Shown here in pieces: positions 11,395-24,687 of a stretch of 64,000 bases of DNA. The stretch is taken from the NCBI GenBank assembly GCA_050084515.1, contig CM114273.1:27094001-27158000 (forward strand). Direction: 5' to 3'. The stretch is from Blasia pusilla (lineage: Eukaryota; Marchantiophyta; Marchantiopsida; Blasiales). How positions within the stretch are numbered: the stretch's first letter is position 1; the number at the start of each line of letters is the position of its first letter. The position numbers were made by a program, and so were the translations under genes. Below the pieces are notes generated by a model, which did no database searches, had not been told where the DNA came from, and saw nothing but the letters and a program-made list of their open reading frames with translations.

Positions 11395-14300
11395 TCACTT
11401 CAAAAGAATGGTTGTTTCTGCAATCATGGAGGTGACAATGTAGGGGTCCATGTTTGAAGCCGGACGACGATCCTCAAAGTACCCTGTGCATAGAAGCAAT
11501 TTAGTCAATATCACCATGATTGTGGTAAGAGTTGTGCTTTCTCTCTTGCATTCGATATTTCCTCACTTGTTCCTCTTCATTTTTTCCTCTTCCCAAAGTG
11601 CTCACTATACTATTTTCATAGGAAAATGAATTTGGCTTGAACCTGGCAAGATCACCATGTTTATGTAGAGGTTGTTCTATATATGTTTCCCTTTGCTTGT
11701 TACCTCATAGACTATCAAATATATTGGCGATATGTCGTTTATATACAAATGAGGAACAAAAAGGCTGATTAGCTTTTAGATCTTGTTGGAACCCTATCAA
11801 CAGCAACTGCCTATCACCATGAAACCATAGACACTTTGGGTGCCTTTGAACCTCTTCAATTCTATGAGCCAACCTTATGAAACTGCCAACATCACCAACA
11901 TTCACTCTTCCATGGAAAAGTATGAAATAATTGAGAAACCTTTGAAAGGGAGGTATATGGGTAATTGATGATCCTATATTCAATTTCTACCATACATTTA
12001 AATTGAGTTTTCCTCATGTTACGACTCGAAGTCTTCCACACTCACCTTTGCCTTCCTTCTCGGTGTCTCGCCCAACACGAACCGAGGCCCCACGGTTAGC
12101 AACTCCCTACATGCAAAGCAAAGAACCATATCATAAGCGAGGAAACTACATTTATTACTTGTGGAAGTATGCTCGGGAAGTATGATCCATTTCGAATGTG
12201 ATTCTAGATTTGAAGTGTGAAATAATGGGAAAACATAATTAAGTGTGCTATAATCATATTGAAATGCACTCCTTTTGAGAAGAAGGAAAAAATAATGAAG
12301 AGTAGGAAAAATGAGAAGACGAGATAAAGTAATGGGAATGGAAGAAATGGGAGAATCTACTATTTTCTATGACCTATTTTAAACTTTCCGTTTTTTCTCT
12401 GAGTTCTTTGAGAGGAATCATCACGTCCGTCAAAGGAACAAATGTATCTAGTTCGTAAGAAGTGAGAACTCGGATTTTGGGAGCTATTCGAAAATTTTCT
12501 TTGTTTTTTGTTTTCCACTGGCGGGCCTATGTCAAAGACAAGATGGAGTGATTCCTTCTGTCAACCAGCGGACATGTACCGACATTGGCCGATAGATTAA
12601 GAAAATTCCCCAAACGAGATCCGAAAATTTGCGCGCAAATTTTCAACGGCGAAAACAGTTTTATACTTCTTAGTAAGAGAACTTTAACGAACAATAATCC
12701 TCCAAAACTTGCAATCCTTGACCTAGGGACTCGGAAATATGAGGTGCCCATGTGAAACGTCTTTGTTTTGCTTTTGTGGCAGAATTTCGGGTGAAAACGA
12801 AAAGGTAGACGGGGAACAGATGAGACGAAAACGTTATTTGATAACTGGAAGCTTAAAGTAGTCGGATGAACTTGAGAGAGGTTTGGATGAACGCTGGTTC
12901 AGGTGCACAAGTCGAGCCTATGTCTTGACCCGAAGGCTTCCCACAGAAGATTTCCGGGTAACACAATCTGAAACTAAAATTCTACAGCTTATCAAGAATT
13001 GACAAAGCAATTTTGGCGAGATTAGAAGAAGGAAAAATCGGTATCAAAAAGTAAAATGCCAAACTTGCTTACGAGAAATTGGAGTTCCATGAATATGTAG
13101 AATAGAATAAAATACCCAGGAGAATTGGTTGATCGAGGCAGTCTCGTGCTTGCCGGTCAGACGCCGCTCATTGCCCTCTCCGTAGGCAGCGATGTGCTCC
13201 ATGTGCCTCTTGCCCAACTTCTCGATCGCCTTCTTGATCTCAGCATACCCGCCCTCAGCTCTCATGGTCTTGGTGCTGCTCAACCACAATTCCACATTAC
13301 CACATAGAAAGGTGGAGCACTGGCGCACAAACCAAAAACGTCAAGGAAAAACAAAATGCTGAATAAACTATCCAGTAACTCCAGCTACGAAAATTGAGAA
13401 TACGATCGTATTCTCAATCAAGTCTCGATGAACAGGACGAGCTCGTCCTGTTCATCGATGTGTCACAGCATTTTGACCTCATCATACCTGTAGTTGGTGT
13501 GGCAGCCGGCGCCATTCCAATCTCCCTGCAGCCCAAGAGTAGGGAACAAAATTTGGTAAGTGAGTCTGACGCTCAGAGAAGCCATACAGGTTCACTGGCT
13601 GACAGATGCCAACTGTTTTCGGCCTGAACGTGCGCTAAGACATAACTTCATATGATGTATTTCAGAGCATAAAAACTCCTAATGCAAGCAGAGGATCAAT
13701 TCGCTCCGTACCTCGATGGGTTTCGGGTCGAGGGAGAGGACCACTCCAGCGATCTCCGTAATTCTCTGGTATCGAAACAGTAATGGATTACATCCCACGA
13801 CTTTAGAACCGTCCTTCAAATGACGACGAAACAGAAACCAAATTCCAGAAAGAAAGAAGAATAACAGAAAGACTTCCGGCACTGACCTCGAGGATGTAAC
13901 GGGAGGCCCAAAGTTGGTCTCCAGCAGAGATACCAACAGCTGGACCAACTTGGTACTCCCACTGTATTGAAAGAAACAGCGAGCACATGTATGAGAAGTG
14001 AAAACTCCAAAAATCTCATTCCATCGATTCCAACGATTGCAGCATGTATCCAATGCCATGAAAAAATAAGACAGTTGGGGATATCTCCAGTAAACAATTG
14101 GCAGAAAACCCTGTTGGTACAGAGTTCTCGGATGCGCGACTCGGACACTACGTCAAGCAAAGTTCTGCATTTTGTCTGGGTAGTCTAAGCATGCCCAGAT
14201 CAGTCCGCGAAGATACACTTGTGGATGACTCGATTAGAAATATTTAATACAGAAATGGATGTGATTGAAGTGAATTCTGTGGGAGAAATCATGAGATAAC

Positions 14301-16347
14301 CTTCCTCGTAAGCCCAGATTCGTTGGAACAGAGGTTGGAGGTGCGGAATGATCACATTAAAAACATTATGTTTCTGAAAAGTAGGCAATGAATATTCTTG
14401 ATCATCTTAAAAGTTTTACATAAGAATCCCGATACACTTCAGACCGACTTTCATGCTACTTCAACCTGCAAAGCCACATCAATCCCTTCGATTGAAGTAA
14501 ATGGTTTAGGCGCTGGCGAGAGGAAATCAAACCTTGTGGTTTTCAATATATGTACCTGACCGGGCATGACCTCGCCGTTGATTCCCCCAATCTGGATTCC
14601 CGCGTACAGGCAGGCCTTGTAGTGAGCGTTCACAATGTCACGGCCCCAAGCTTTGTCCGCTCCCGTTCCGCAGTAGTAAGGTCCCTGTCGAAATCAGAGA
14701 AGCTCAGTTATCAGGAGACAATGGAAACACGGAAGTCTTGTGTCCAAGCAGGGCATGCTCATTGATATCATCGGAATGGTCTGATGTCGTTCTCACCTGA
14801 GGTCCGGGATATCCGTTTACTGGCCATCCAATGGGCCACTTCACTTCCTTCTGGAGCAGAGTGTATTCCTGCTCAATGCCGTACCTAAGGAAATACAAGC
14901 ACTGCACAAGTTTAAAACTTGTCTCTGGTAGGTTGATATCACGTAAAAGCAGAACTTTTTACGACTTCCATGATCTCGTTGATTACTACTGAAAACGGGA
15001 GTGGAATTACACTCACCATGGCTCTTCGTTGATCACCTCCTGCTTGCTGAAAATGAGAGCTGCATCAGCACGCTTGTTGGTGGGAATGGGGACGCCCTGG
15101 GGTGTATAGCAGTCGCAGATTACCTGCTCAAGCAAACGTTTAGCAGTGCGCTACCAGATTAGTCCTCATCAGATGGGAATAACTGACTTCGGAGTTTCTT
15201 GTCTTGGCATGCATTTTCTAGTTTTTATGGTGGTAATGAAATTGCGTCACAAGGGCAAAGAAAATATTACGTCGACCGATCCCTTCAAAAGCCTCACATA
15301 CCAGAAGGTTGTTCCCCCTGCGAAATGGATCTCTGAAGATAGCCTGCGGACTGCACATGCCAGCACATCGAATGGATCAAAATCCAAGTCATCTGACGAG
15401 GACAATGTCAATGTCTTTGAGCACCGGGAAAATCTCGTCCTCAGGTTCACACATAAGCTGTGACAACTACACTTCGATGCATGTAAGGACCAAGTATTTG
15501 AGGCTTACTAAAGAATGACTTCGCTGTCCTTTCCTGGAGCTTGACCAGTGCTCGATCCGTCGTAGTTCCATTTGGGCAAATCCTTAGCATTCTTGATAGG
15601 ACCGGGTAGAGTCTGCCGCGGAAATCGAACAGTGTAATCAGTGCACGCCGCTCGAACAATCTTTTGAAAACGCAACCAAACTTCGCGATGGTACTAACGA
15701 TCACATTAAAGATATTGACAATGCTCGAATCACTCTCTTTTCACAAGTCTCCAAGATTCGACCACGAAGGATTTGTCTATTTTTTTCTCTAGATAAATTC
15801 TACTGCGAAACCATTATAGCCCCCGTCTCCGAGAGATCGCTACACCTCTCATACATATCTTCGTGCTACCACCAAAGAGGATTTCATCGTGTCAAATTAA
15901 ACATTTCACTCATTCTTAATAAATCCCAGACTGTAAGATGATCCACGTCCCAGATTTCCACGTAATATTCGTGATTCTAGAATTTGACCAGGCACAAGCA
16001 CAATCGTAATAAAACCCCGGACATCCATGTTTGAATTCTGTGAGGTTGCAAATTGAACGAGAGGTGAGGTGAGTGCAGCATACCCGAGCCTTACTGCGAA
16101 TATCGGTGCCTGAGCCGCCAATCCTATGTACGACGACGGAATCAACAGAAATTTATCAATATGAGCTTCTGCATACTTTTCAAATCGATTATCCCTAAAT
16201 TTTCCTTCGCTCCAATTTCACAACTGAAAGAATCCATCACGTAAACTTCCTGCTCGGTCACAGAAATACCGACCAAATATATTCGACGATGACGCTGTTG
16301 GTCACGTCTTCAATTTTCATGTTGACGAGCTCATCGAGGGTCGACAT
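11395..16347 (-). CDS. GLN1: Cytosolic glutamine synthetase (GS1)
   Basis: Converts glutamate, ammonia and ATP to glutamine, the entry step of nitrogen assimilation. Thirteen exons: 16274-16347, 16084-16123, 15509-15612, 15302-15350, 15017-15123, 14797-14884, 14556-14684, 13887-13961, 13712-13765, 13488-13525, 13116-13275, 12046-12106, 11395-11483 (1068 nt, 355 residues, the usual GS1 length). All introns are GT-AG. The catalytic set is complete and falls at plant GS1 numbering: Asp in NYDGSSTG, E129 and E131 in YGIEQEY, E192 in [10 protein letters not shown]199, H249 in [13 protein letters not shown]291 in [11 protein letters not shown]297, R311 and R316 in [10 protein letters not shown]. 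The protein starts [11 protein letters not shown] at a conserved position with no transit peptide, and lacks the C-terminal extension of plastid GS2, so a cytosolic enzyme is inferred. The last two exons are separated from the rest by a 1009-bp intron and are easily missed. Confidence 0.96.
13393..13458. repeat. Two adjacent perfect palindromes in a GS intron
   Basis: Within intron 10 of the glutamine synthetase gene (13276-13487). 13393-13418 is a perfect 26-bp palindrome centred on CGATCG; 13425-13458 is a perfect 34-bp palindrome centred on GAGCTC. Six bases separate them. Neither has a spacer, so the transcript could form two hairpins only with strained loops, and the DNA could extrude cruciforms. 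Confidence 0.95.
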
Positions 16348-17120
16348 CGTGCGCGCGCTGAAGAGCGATCGAGATCACGAACAAGACGAAGTAACGTAAA
16401 CACACGATTCCGAGAGAGGAATTGGCAAAGAGCAACGTCTTCCCCGCCCTTTTCCTCCAGCTGCTCGAGGGACCTTCTCCGTCGTCGACCAAGGAACTCC
16501 TCTCGGCGTCCCTCATTTAAAGCCTCCCTACGTCAACTCGTTCCGCCACTGTGCGGCTCAGCCCGGGACCGGTCCTTCGTCGCGGCGGACGGGTCCGCTG
16601 CGGTGCGGTCTACTGCAGTCTGGGAGTGAACGGATCCGCCGCGCTGTAACGCGGTCCGGTAGAGAACGGGGGAGCGCAGGACTGCAGTTCCCGTGCTTGA
16701 GAAACCGGAGAACCGACCCCGAGCCGAGGCAGCCGGGTGCGTGGTTCGTCGAAGATCCGGAGATTCCTTCCGCCGGAGCTCGACGCCGCTCGGCGAACGT
16801 CATCCGGGCGGGCGTGGGATCTCGGTGACGGAGCCCGACGGACGTAGACTGGGATTCTACGGCGGGACCCGTCTAGCATGATTAGATTCCTTTCCTTTGC
16901 CACTCTACCGGGACCTCATGGCGCCTTCGGAAATAGTATGGGTCCTATTTCGGGTGATAGCTGTTTGGGCTGCCATTTGAACGAAAGCTCGGCGCACGTT
17001 CGGCCGGAAGTCTCGTCGTCGACCTGTTTGGACTTTGGAGTCGTTCCGTTCTGTAAGGAGTTTTCCAACTATTCCTCATTTATTCTCGTGAATGGACTTA
17101 GTATTTTCCGTACTCGGAAT
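16348..17120. promoter_or_regulatory. CpG-rich upstream region of glutamine synthetase
   Basis: GC- and CpG-rich sequence directly upstream of the GS start codon, changing to AT-rich DNA near 17100. The first 150-200 bases are likely 5' leader. Open frames of 60-97 codons exist on both strands, as expected from CpG-rich composition, and none has recognisable protein content. No clear TATA box was identified. Confidence 0.5.
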
Positions 17121-17339
17121 AGTTAATTGTCGTAGTTTTTCTTTTATTCTCACGATTCGTTGATGTCTTAAGCCACCTGGTTTCTTTGGTTGTGATAGTT
17201 TTTCTTCTTTATTCTAAGTCTGGTCTCGTATTTCTTACGCCATTCGATTTCTTTTATGGTAATAGTTTTTCCTTTCAATTTCTACTCAAAATTATTGGAA
17301 ATTGAAAAACCTTTTGGAGTTTCTTTTCTTATAATATGA

Positions 17340-18620
17340 GGGGTCATGATGAAGTATCCAATTTATTGTAAAAAAATCCCTGAAGAGGACAAGGAAAGGC
17401 TTTAACATCCCAAGGAGTAGGCCAGAAATGCAAAAAGAAAATGAAACCAAGCCAACACAAAAAACTCAACGAGCTACCACATTAATAATTTGAAAAGATT
17501 AAACACAAATACTAGTGGCCGGTAAATTGTGAGTAGATGATGAGAAGATCGGCCATTAACCACTCCAAATGGGCATTTCAATTTCAATTCTTGAGTTTAT
17601 TATAATGCCAACGAGATGTATTCTTGATATTAAGTAGTGTCAACTCGGGTGAGCTAATGAATCTCAAGGAAAGTATCAAAAAACGTATGTAAATGCCCAA
17701 AAACTTCCACTACAAAAGGAATAAATACATTGGTCTCATGTATCACGACTTAACTCCTTGAATCTTCTTATTACATTGTTGGTATGACCTTTAGTAAGTT
17801 ATTATATGCGGCCTAACATGCCAAATTAGAATATGTTGGATCAACATTGATTCAACAACCACCACATATCCAATGGAAGAAAGCCACCTTCGGACATAAG
17901 AAGGTCAACTCGTGGATAAGAGGTTGCTTGAATAGTAAAAAGTAGGATAAGTAGTTGATCTTGCCAAACAATATACCATTGTCGTGCGCATACATATCGC
18001 TTCACAGCATACATCGCTGTCACCGAAAACACACACAAACACGCACGATCTCATGCTAACTCATGACATCCAAACAACGAGACAAGAAGAACTAAAATAT
18101 CTCCAATAGATAGGGATTGAGTATGGGGGCGGGTTGCCCCATGCCGGTGCTCTCGGGAGCACCTTGTAGCTTGCTGATTTGTATTTTTATAGGTAAATGG
18201 GAGTAAAACACCATGTAGCTGGTGGGATGGGGCGATAGTCCCAAAGTCCAAACCAAGAATTTGGACCCCTTTCAAATAGATTGTATAATCATGAGTATGT
18301 GGGATGAAGGTTGAGGGAAGGCATGAATGAGACTATGTTTGAAGTTTACGAAGAAGATTATCCATAAGGCTGTAAGGATCCATCTCTATTGCACGTAGAG
18401 ATCAGAAATCACAATAATCATCCATATATAGGAGGTCCCTCCAAATGTTGGAATAAATCCTTTCAAACAATGAAAGGGTTGAACAATATTAGGATTTTTA
18501 TCTTCTAGAAATCACACCACGTGTCAAAATCGTGAATCATATAATCCAAATTTATGGTTTTATTGCACTAAAAAGGTGTCCCATGTCCTTATGGCTAATG
18601 TTGTCCATGTCTCTCCACAC
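17340..18620 (-). mobile_element. Decayed retroelement remnant, related to the 27.4-31.5 kb element
   Basis: 17370-18040 resembles 27410-28050: both share GAAAGTATCAAAA, CTTCCACTACAAAAGGAATA and a later CGTGCGCATAC segment. 18440-18610 is a diverged copy of the gag stretch at 31210-31390, sharing TCACACCACGTGTCAAA and TCCATCTCTCTCC-like blocks in the same order. This places both pieces in one retroelement family. No open frame remains. Confidence 0.6.
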
Positions 18621-20680
18621 ACACTCTCACAAATAACTTGCAAAGTGCGAGTAATAGAAATCCCAATTTGAGAAATTCAGAATGCTAGGAGATACAATGG
18701 AATTGCAAAACTCTTGCAAGTCAAGATTTTAGATGCACACAATAAGGACTCGCAAATGTGCTTAAGAATTATTTTTCATACAACTTGTAAATGCACTTCC
18801 AAATGAACTCGAAAAGACACTTTCAATCAACAAAACCTCGACCATAAATTCCCGTTTTGCCTCCAAACCGCTCCATTCTCACTCTTCCTCCCAACTTTTC
18901 GAGAATCCTCTCCTCACTTTGTAACTAGTTTTTTTTCTATAGTAGAGTTAAATCTTCATATTTTTTTTGGTAGGATTTTTTTTTCATTTTGAAGAACATG
19001 TAGATGAGTGGAGTTCATAGTATTACATTTTTTTCCCCAAATCTATTAGTTCTAAGCCTTAAGAAATGAAGGAAAAAAGCAAACCCATCTCTAAGAAAAA
19101 ATGGAAGGCGCCAAATCCCCTAAAAACATGTTGTATAAGTTCAAAAAAATACTAATTGAGTGAAAGAGGACAATAAACAACAACTTTGCAAGTGCAAAAA
19201 ACTTCAACCTGGACAAGCTATTTTCCAACTCAAATTTAATGGATAAAGGAAGAAATTCAAAATCCACTTTTGAGTATGAAACAAGTGCATATAATATCTA
19301 TCAACAATGATGAAGAAAATCCAAATTAAGATTCATCCTCATGGAGGATATTCTTTGTTCAATTAGCAATTGAGATGTATAGACTTTGGACCAAAGGTTT
19401 GACACTTTTCTTTCTAAGTGTGCTCACTTTTTGGAATCAAAGAAAGGGTTTTCATCTACTACTACAATCTTACTAGTTAATATGCTTATGTAATGCATGA
19501 TGGCCCCGAGTAGGGGAATTCAAAATCTCATATGGATGTTTCTAACCCCCTTTAACTTCTACTTCCCAAAAATAAATTGAGAACATACTTCGAAAAATCC
19601 CCATAAGATATTATGCTTCTTATAGAACAATGTTCCTCTATATACTCTATCCTCGAAGAAAAATCACTTCAAGGATAAATTCTTAACACGTTCCTAAATT
19701 CTTGAAAAGTTTAAACTTTTCCTCTAGTGGCATATGCACTTTATTTTAATATTATAGATAGATATATTATAGTAAATATTCTACTTATAACCAAACCAAT
19801 GGACTTATGAGGGTTACTCAAGCTATGCGAGACGCCATCATTGGAAGCCTCTTTTCAATGGTCAAGTCAACTTGGCAAATATTGATATTTTTTTTTGCTT
19901 TTGATCAAGTTACTTTCTTCTTTTCTTTTGCCTCCACTTGACTATGTCCTTGGAGTTTATTGCCTCTTTTTGTCATCCTTTTCCATACCTTTGATGAATT
20001 CTCCCATTCACTTTTACGAGTATGGGATGCACAAACGAAGGTCATTTTAATTGGTACCAAAGTTTGATGTGTAATCCTTTATAGTTCCTAGAATTCCAAT
20101 CCATTTCATAATAGTTTTTCTATTTGTTCCTACTCATGCTTAAGCTCTTGCTTGAATAAGAGTGTTTTTTCTATACCCGAATGACATATGTCAAACATTT
20201 GAAATATTAAAAATATTCAGATTTTATTTTGGCTTATCTATCTATACACTATTATCAACTTTAGAGATTAGAAGTTAAAAATTACAAGTAGAAGTGTGTT
20301 TTTTTATCATTAATTAAAATTACCCCGTGCTTCAAACTAACCACGGATAATTACATCATGATGAATGACTTAATTACCTCCAAAACTTTTATTTGACTTC
20401 TCAATAAGTTCGGATGGGTTTTATTAATCGAGAGACCAAATGAATCTTGTGGCGGAGAGGACTAGATGTCAATAAGAGAGGTTTATTGAAATTAAAAGGA
20501 GCACTCTCCAATAAAATGCTCTCATAACACTTGTTCATTCACCATCTACCAATAAACCTTTCCTATACACTTTTGACTTCTAAAAACTTAAGAAAAATTC
20601 ATAAAATGACACATGAAATAACACAAGAAATTAAAAAATACAAAACGAAATAAAAGGAAAAGAAAACAAAAGAAAACAAA
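18621..20680. other. AT-rich spacer, nothing recognised
   Basis: Low-complexity, AT-rich DNA with no reading frame over 60 codons before 20599 and no family-specific motif. Short T- and A-runs are common. Confidence 0.5.
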
Positions 20681-20682
20681 AC

Positions 20683-21458
20683 ATGTCTTCCCCACGCATT
20701 TTGGAATCTGGGCTGGCGAAGGTCATGCCTCATCCAGTTCAGGCGGGAATAGTGGGGAACGAAGCGACCCATGGCTCTCCAGAACCACGGGAAGCTAATC
20801 GGCGCAAAACGACAAAAAGTGGTCAAATGGCAGCTCCCCATAGGCCGTTTCTCGACGTCGCCGTGGCAGAGGAGTGAATCTGGAAATGGTATCTATGTCT
20901 GACGTGGTGGGGGGTCGGGCACTGTATCGCGCGGGAGTATCGTCCTACCTGGAACGATGTTCTGTAGCTAAAGGATTGGTATAGGTAGGCTCCAGGATTC
21001 CTCTAAGAACAGTGAGCTTGTGCTTAAGATAGCGTATCGCTTTTGGTAGAATATTTACTAGTGTTGCTTGCGATATGGGTCAAGCGATATATGTCTCCAC
21101 GGAGTCGGTCACGAGAAAAGTCAAGATTTTCAGGAAGATCTCGGCACTCGCTGATGGCGAAATTCTTCCGGAGGACGTCCTCCTTCGTGTTCCAATCTTT
21201 TCCAATTCCGAGGAAATCAGTCCCAACGATCAATTACAACTTGTAGCTAATCCTCAGGTTGTCTCAGCAGCATAATTGCGAGACGTGTTCATAACGAGCA
21301 CCGCTCTGTGCCCCATCCGAATGCCCCGAAAGACGCAGCGCCGGGATTACGAGTAGCTCGTGCCGATTCGTCGGAGGCGAGGGAGGTGGTCCTGTTTGTT
21401 CGTGAAGTTCGAGACTCGGGCCAAATTAATACGGCGGAATCGGTTTTTTTTTTTTTTT

Positions 21459-21499
<41 letters not shown>

Positions 21500-22500
21500 G
21501 AAAAGGAATTGAGAAACAGGAACGATACAGTGTCAGGGGGCGGGGCGATCTTTGGATCTTTACGAGTTAGATTTAATGGAGTAGGAGGACCCTTGAGCGC
21601 AGAGAAGTGCTAGCCTCATCTCTACGCAAGAGAATCTGCTTTACGATCGGAGGATGACAGCGCCTGTCCACAACGCAGATCTATTTCTAGCGCTCGTCAA
21701 CGCTTCACTGGAGCGCTTCCGCTCGCGCCTGCGTATGCGCTCGATGCTGTTGCGAGCGGCGCTGTTGCCGGTCAGATCCGGTTAGCACAGCTCTCGAAAC
21801 CGAGAAATCTCCGTCTGCTTGCTCTCTTACTCGGTCCGTAGCAGGAGCTCCTTCGCCGCCGTCCTTCTCCACACTCTCTCGCGCGAGGGAATGGAGTGGA
21901 TGCCTTCGATCGTTCTCCTCCGGACCCGTTTCCAGATCTGACGATATTTCTCCTCGTTTTCGTCCGCCGTCGTCTGTTGCTGCTGACCGGCTCCGCTTTT
22001 CGAGCACAGTCCGATTGATGGCCAGCTGCGCCTTCATCAGCTCTTGACTATCCGAGAAGGCGGTCGAATTCAAGCTACGAACGGTGGCTGTTGCACTGAA
22101 CGACGTGAAAAGGAGCAGGACAGAGCGGCAGCCGCGCACGTTGTGTGAGGGGATGCGAATCCGCGTCATCCGGGTGATTGCTGGAACCGCGCAGGGAGTA
22201 TCCCTGTTCTCGTGGAGCTTCTCGTCGAGTTCAGTAGCCCTCGTGAATGAAAAGTGCCAAGCTGCTGCGCTGATTAGTATTGCGCTTTGGGTCACCAAGG
22301 AGGCAAGCCTACATGGCCTTCTGCACTATTGCCATGTCCGGAACGCGTACATACATGCGTATCCCGCTGACTATCGCCCCATGCACCAACAACAACGACG
22401 ACAACAGTGTGTGCGGGTGTGTGCAGGGACTGTGGTCGTTTAGGTATTGACAGTCGCCCGCTTATGAGTGCGGTCTGAGGAATTCGGGTCAGCCGGTCAA

Positions 22501-22536
<36 letters not shown>

Positions 22537-23340
22537 TGAGAGCCTTAGGACGCGAAGGGGAAGATCGTGAAGTTGGAGAAGTGATTAGTTTGTAGCCGTG
22601 ATGCAACTCCCTGACATACTGCATATCTCCCACAGCGCACGTCCTGACTTGGTCTGATCTTGCCACCGAATGGAGCGAGCCTCACCCTCGCCATGTCCAA
22701 ACCCCACGAGCGCTCGTCGGCACGGCTTCGCAGCCAGTGCGCTGCATCGCCACGCTTCTGGCTCGTCGATCGGCAAGATCGACGAAGCGGAAGCGCCCAA
22801 GCCTGTCCGGGATTCGGGAAGCCCGAATCCCGACCGACGATTGCCGCAAGTTTTCTGAATGGGAAGAGGCCGTCCATGTTTCGGAATCACGAGTCTGCGG
22901 TCCGTCCTTCGGAAGACTCTCTCGATCCGGACGCTTGTCCTTGCAGTCCGTTATCCAGGTATGCTGGCTTCGCGTTTCGCAGTGCTTTCATTCATTCATT
23001 CATTCTCTACGTCCCAGCGAGCTTCGGCCTTCAGTTGATGCAGCCGTTCTCTTCGTGCTCCTCTGGGCCTCTGGCCTCTCTTTCTTCTGGCGATGATCGT
23101 GGAAACTTGGCAACTCACGAGATGTGACTGACATCGTCTCTCCGCGACCCTTTCTGGAGCGCCGTGCGCACGGGGAAAGCCGCGGCTTATGGGGTAGAAG
23201 CCCACCACACATTATTAGGGCGTGTCAGGTGGGGATGGGATGGGGTTACGGCCACTGCCGTAGTTGCTCGTTACGGCGGTGGCCGTCCGTAAAAAAAAGA
23301 AAGAATGCGAACTTAGTTTGAGTGTAGACGTGCGTGCGGC
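20683..23340. other. GC-rich island with microsatellites; possible gene or promoter
   Basis: Composition shifts sharply to GC- and CpG-rich relative to both flanks, as at the promoters of the two intact genes. It holds (CT)n tracts at about 21463-21497 and 22504-22533 and a CATT repeat near 22986. Several frames of 100-155 codons are open on both strands, but none matches a known domain. It may be the leader or promoter of an unrecognised gene, or of one lost to transposon insertion. Confidence 0.35.
21705..22169 (-). CDS. Possible small secreted protein, unrecognised
   Basis: A 154-residue frame from ATG at 22169. It has a basic start, a hydrophobic stretch (SVLLLFTSFSATATV, about residues 16-30) that could act as a signal peptide or anchor, then a charged Arg/Glu/Asp-rich remainder with dibasic sites. 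It contains no tyrosine and only one cysteine. I see no CLE, CEP, RALF, PSK or IDA peptide motif. Its position inside a CpG-rich island makes chance openness a real possibility, and no splice sites support it. No function is assigned. Confidence 0.18.
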   Translation of the reverse strand: MTRIRIPSHNVRGCRSVLLLFTSFSATATVRSLNSTAFSDSQELMKAQLAINRTVLEKRSRSAATDDGGRKRGEISSDLETGPEENDRRHPLHSLARESVEKDGGEGAPATDRVREQADGDFSVSRAVLTGSDRQQRRSQQHRAHTQARAEALQ

Positions 23341-23829
23341 TTCTTACGGGAGAGGCATAAACATGGTTCATGTCCAAGGGCTACTTTGAGACGGCTTGTT
23401 AAAAAACGAATGCACGCACTTATCCATGCCCACGTGTTTAAAATTAATCAATCATTTCCTATGGAAGATCATATCTTCTTGGCATCAAATCACAGCAGAT
23501 TTCGGATGTCACTTCGTAGGGATCCAAGAGGTCTTTCCTCATAAACCCTGACGGAAATTCCATGGGACACCGCAAGGAGCAATATTTTCAGCTGAGAGCT
23601 CCTGTCGAAACAACAAACATCTTCCGCTCATAATCATAACTCCTTCACACCACACGAGTCCCCAGATTGAAAGCTGGTCCACTGGAGCTGGCGGAGATCT
23701 GGACACTCGAACCAGCAGTGCACCCAAACACTTAATTAAGTAGCTATGAAGACGAAGAGCTTGGACTCGACCTAAGTGAGAGTGAAACACTGCTGTCAAC
23801 AGCATAGCAGATGAAAAATGCCCATTACC

Positions 23830-24150
23830 GACCTTACTTCAATGAAGGCACATGACCCAAAACTTCTGTCAACAGCAATCCACACCTAGCAGTAGGGATT
23901 TCCGGCTAAATCTGGTTGGTGTTCTGGTCAACCCAACAAACCATAGGTAGATAGATCGCGGGTATTCAATTGTGTCACAGTGTCAAGAGCCAAAAACTTC
24001 TGTCAACCACAGTTCACACCCAGAAGCAAGGATTTCCTGGTCAACGTGATTTACAACTCTAAATTGTACTAGTGGTGGTCAATCTAATGAGCTTGACAGA
24101 CGTACCGTACCACAAACCCATACGTAGATAGATCGTGGGTTTTCAATTGT
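23830..24150. repeat. Diverged tandem duplication of about 150 bp
   Basis: The block with AAAACTTCTGTCAAC, a following CACACC and the later GTAGATAGATCG at 23860-23985 recurs at 23995-24155 in the same order with many substitutions. Nothing coding is recognised here. Confidence 0.6.
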
Positions 24151-24652
24151 GCGTGTAAGTTTGAGTGAGAATTGCTGTGGTTGGAGCTCATGGATATGGT
24201 ATAAAGCTTATATCTGCAGTAGAGTTTGTAGTGTGGCTGGCGATGCATACCATAGAATGGATTGGAAGTAGAATCTTCTCAATCCTGTTCATCCAGATTC
24301 AAGACACTACATCCAATCGGTTCAACTTATTTGCAGATCTATCGAAACATGTACTTCAAGCTGGCATACGTTTCCGACTAAGTGGCTAAATGTAAGGAAC
24401 TGGAGGAGGATGGAGACTTTCATAGTGAGCACTTCATGATCACTTGCCTTTTCTAGCGTCTCAAGAGTCGTCATATCGAGATGAAGCGCCCAACTGATAC
24501 CCAATGACTTGGAGTGGATGAACTCCCACAATCTAATGAAAAATCAATCAGCATCTGTTTCAATACGGGTATCTGGTTTGCCATAAACGTGTGAGGGATC
24601 AAACCATTAGATGTCCCGGAAAGAGGCCCAACCACTTACATTCTTCTGACGC

Positions 24653-24687
24653 AAGACTGGAGAGCTGTGTATGAGCTCTCCAGTCTT
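24653..24687. repeat. Perfect 14-bp inverted repeat with 7-nt loop
   Basis: AAGACTGGAGAGCT at 24653-24666 is repeated as its exact reverse complement at 24674-24687 around GTGTATG. It could form a short hairpin in RNA from either strand. Its role is unknown. Confidence 0.9.

Noticed and set aside
11705-11983. Minus-strand 92-codon frame at 11705-11983
   Set aside because: It lies wholly inside the last glutamine synthetase intron (11484-12045) and resembles no known protein.
12003-12185. Plus-strand 60-codon frame at 12003-12185
   Set aside because: It is the antisense shadow of glutamine synthetase exon 12 (12046-12106).
11395-13116. Glutamine synthetase truncated after FSW
   Set aside because: At first the C-terminus seemed missing, but exons 12 and 13 were found beyond a 1009-bp intron with proper splice sites and the expected GVANRGAS and [14 protein letters not shown] blocks.
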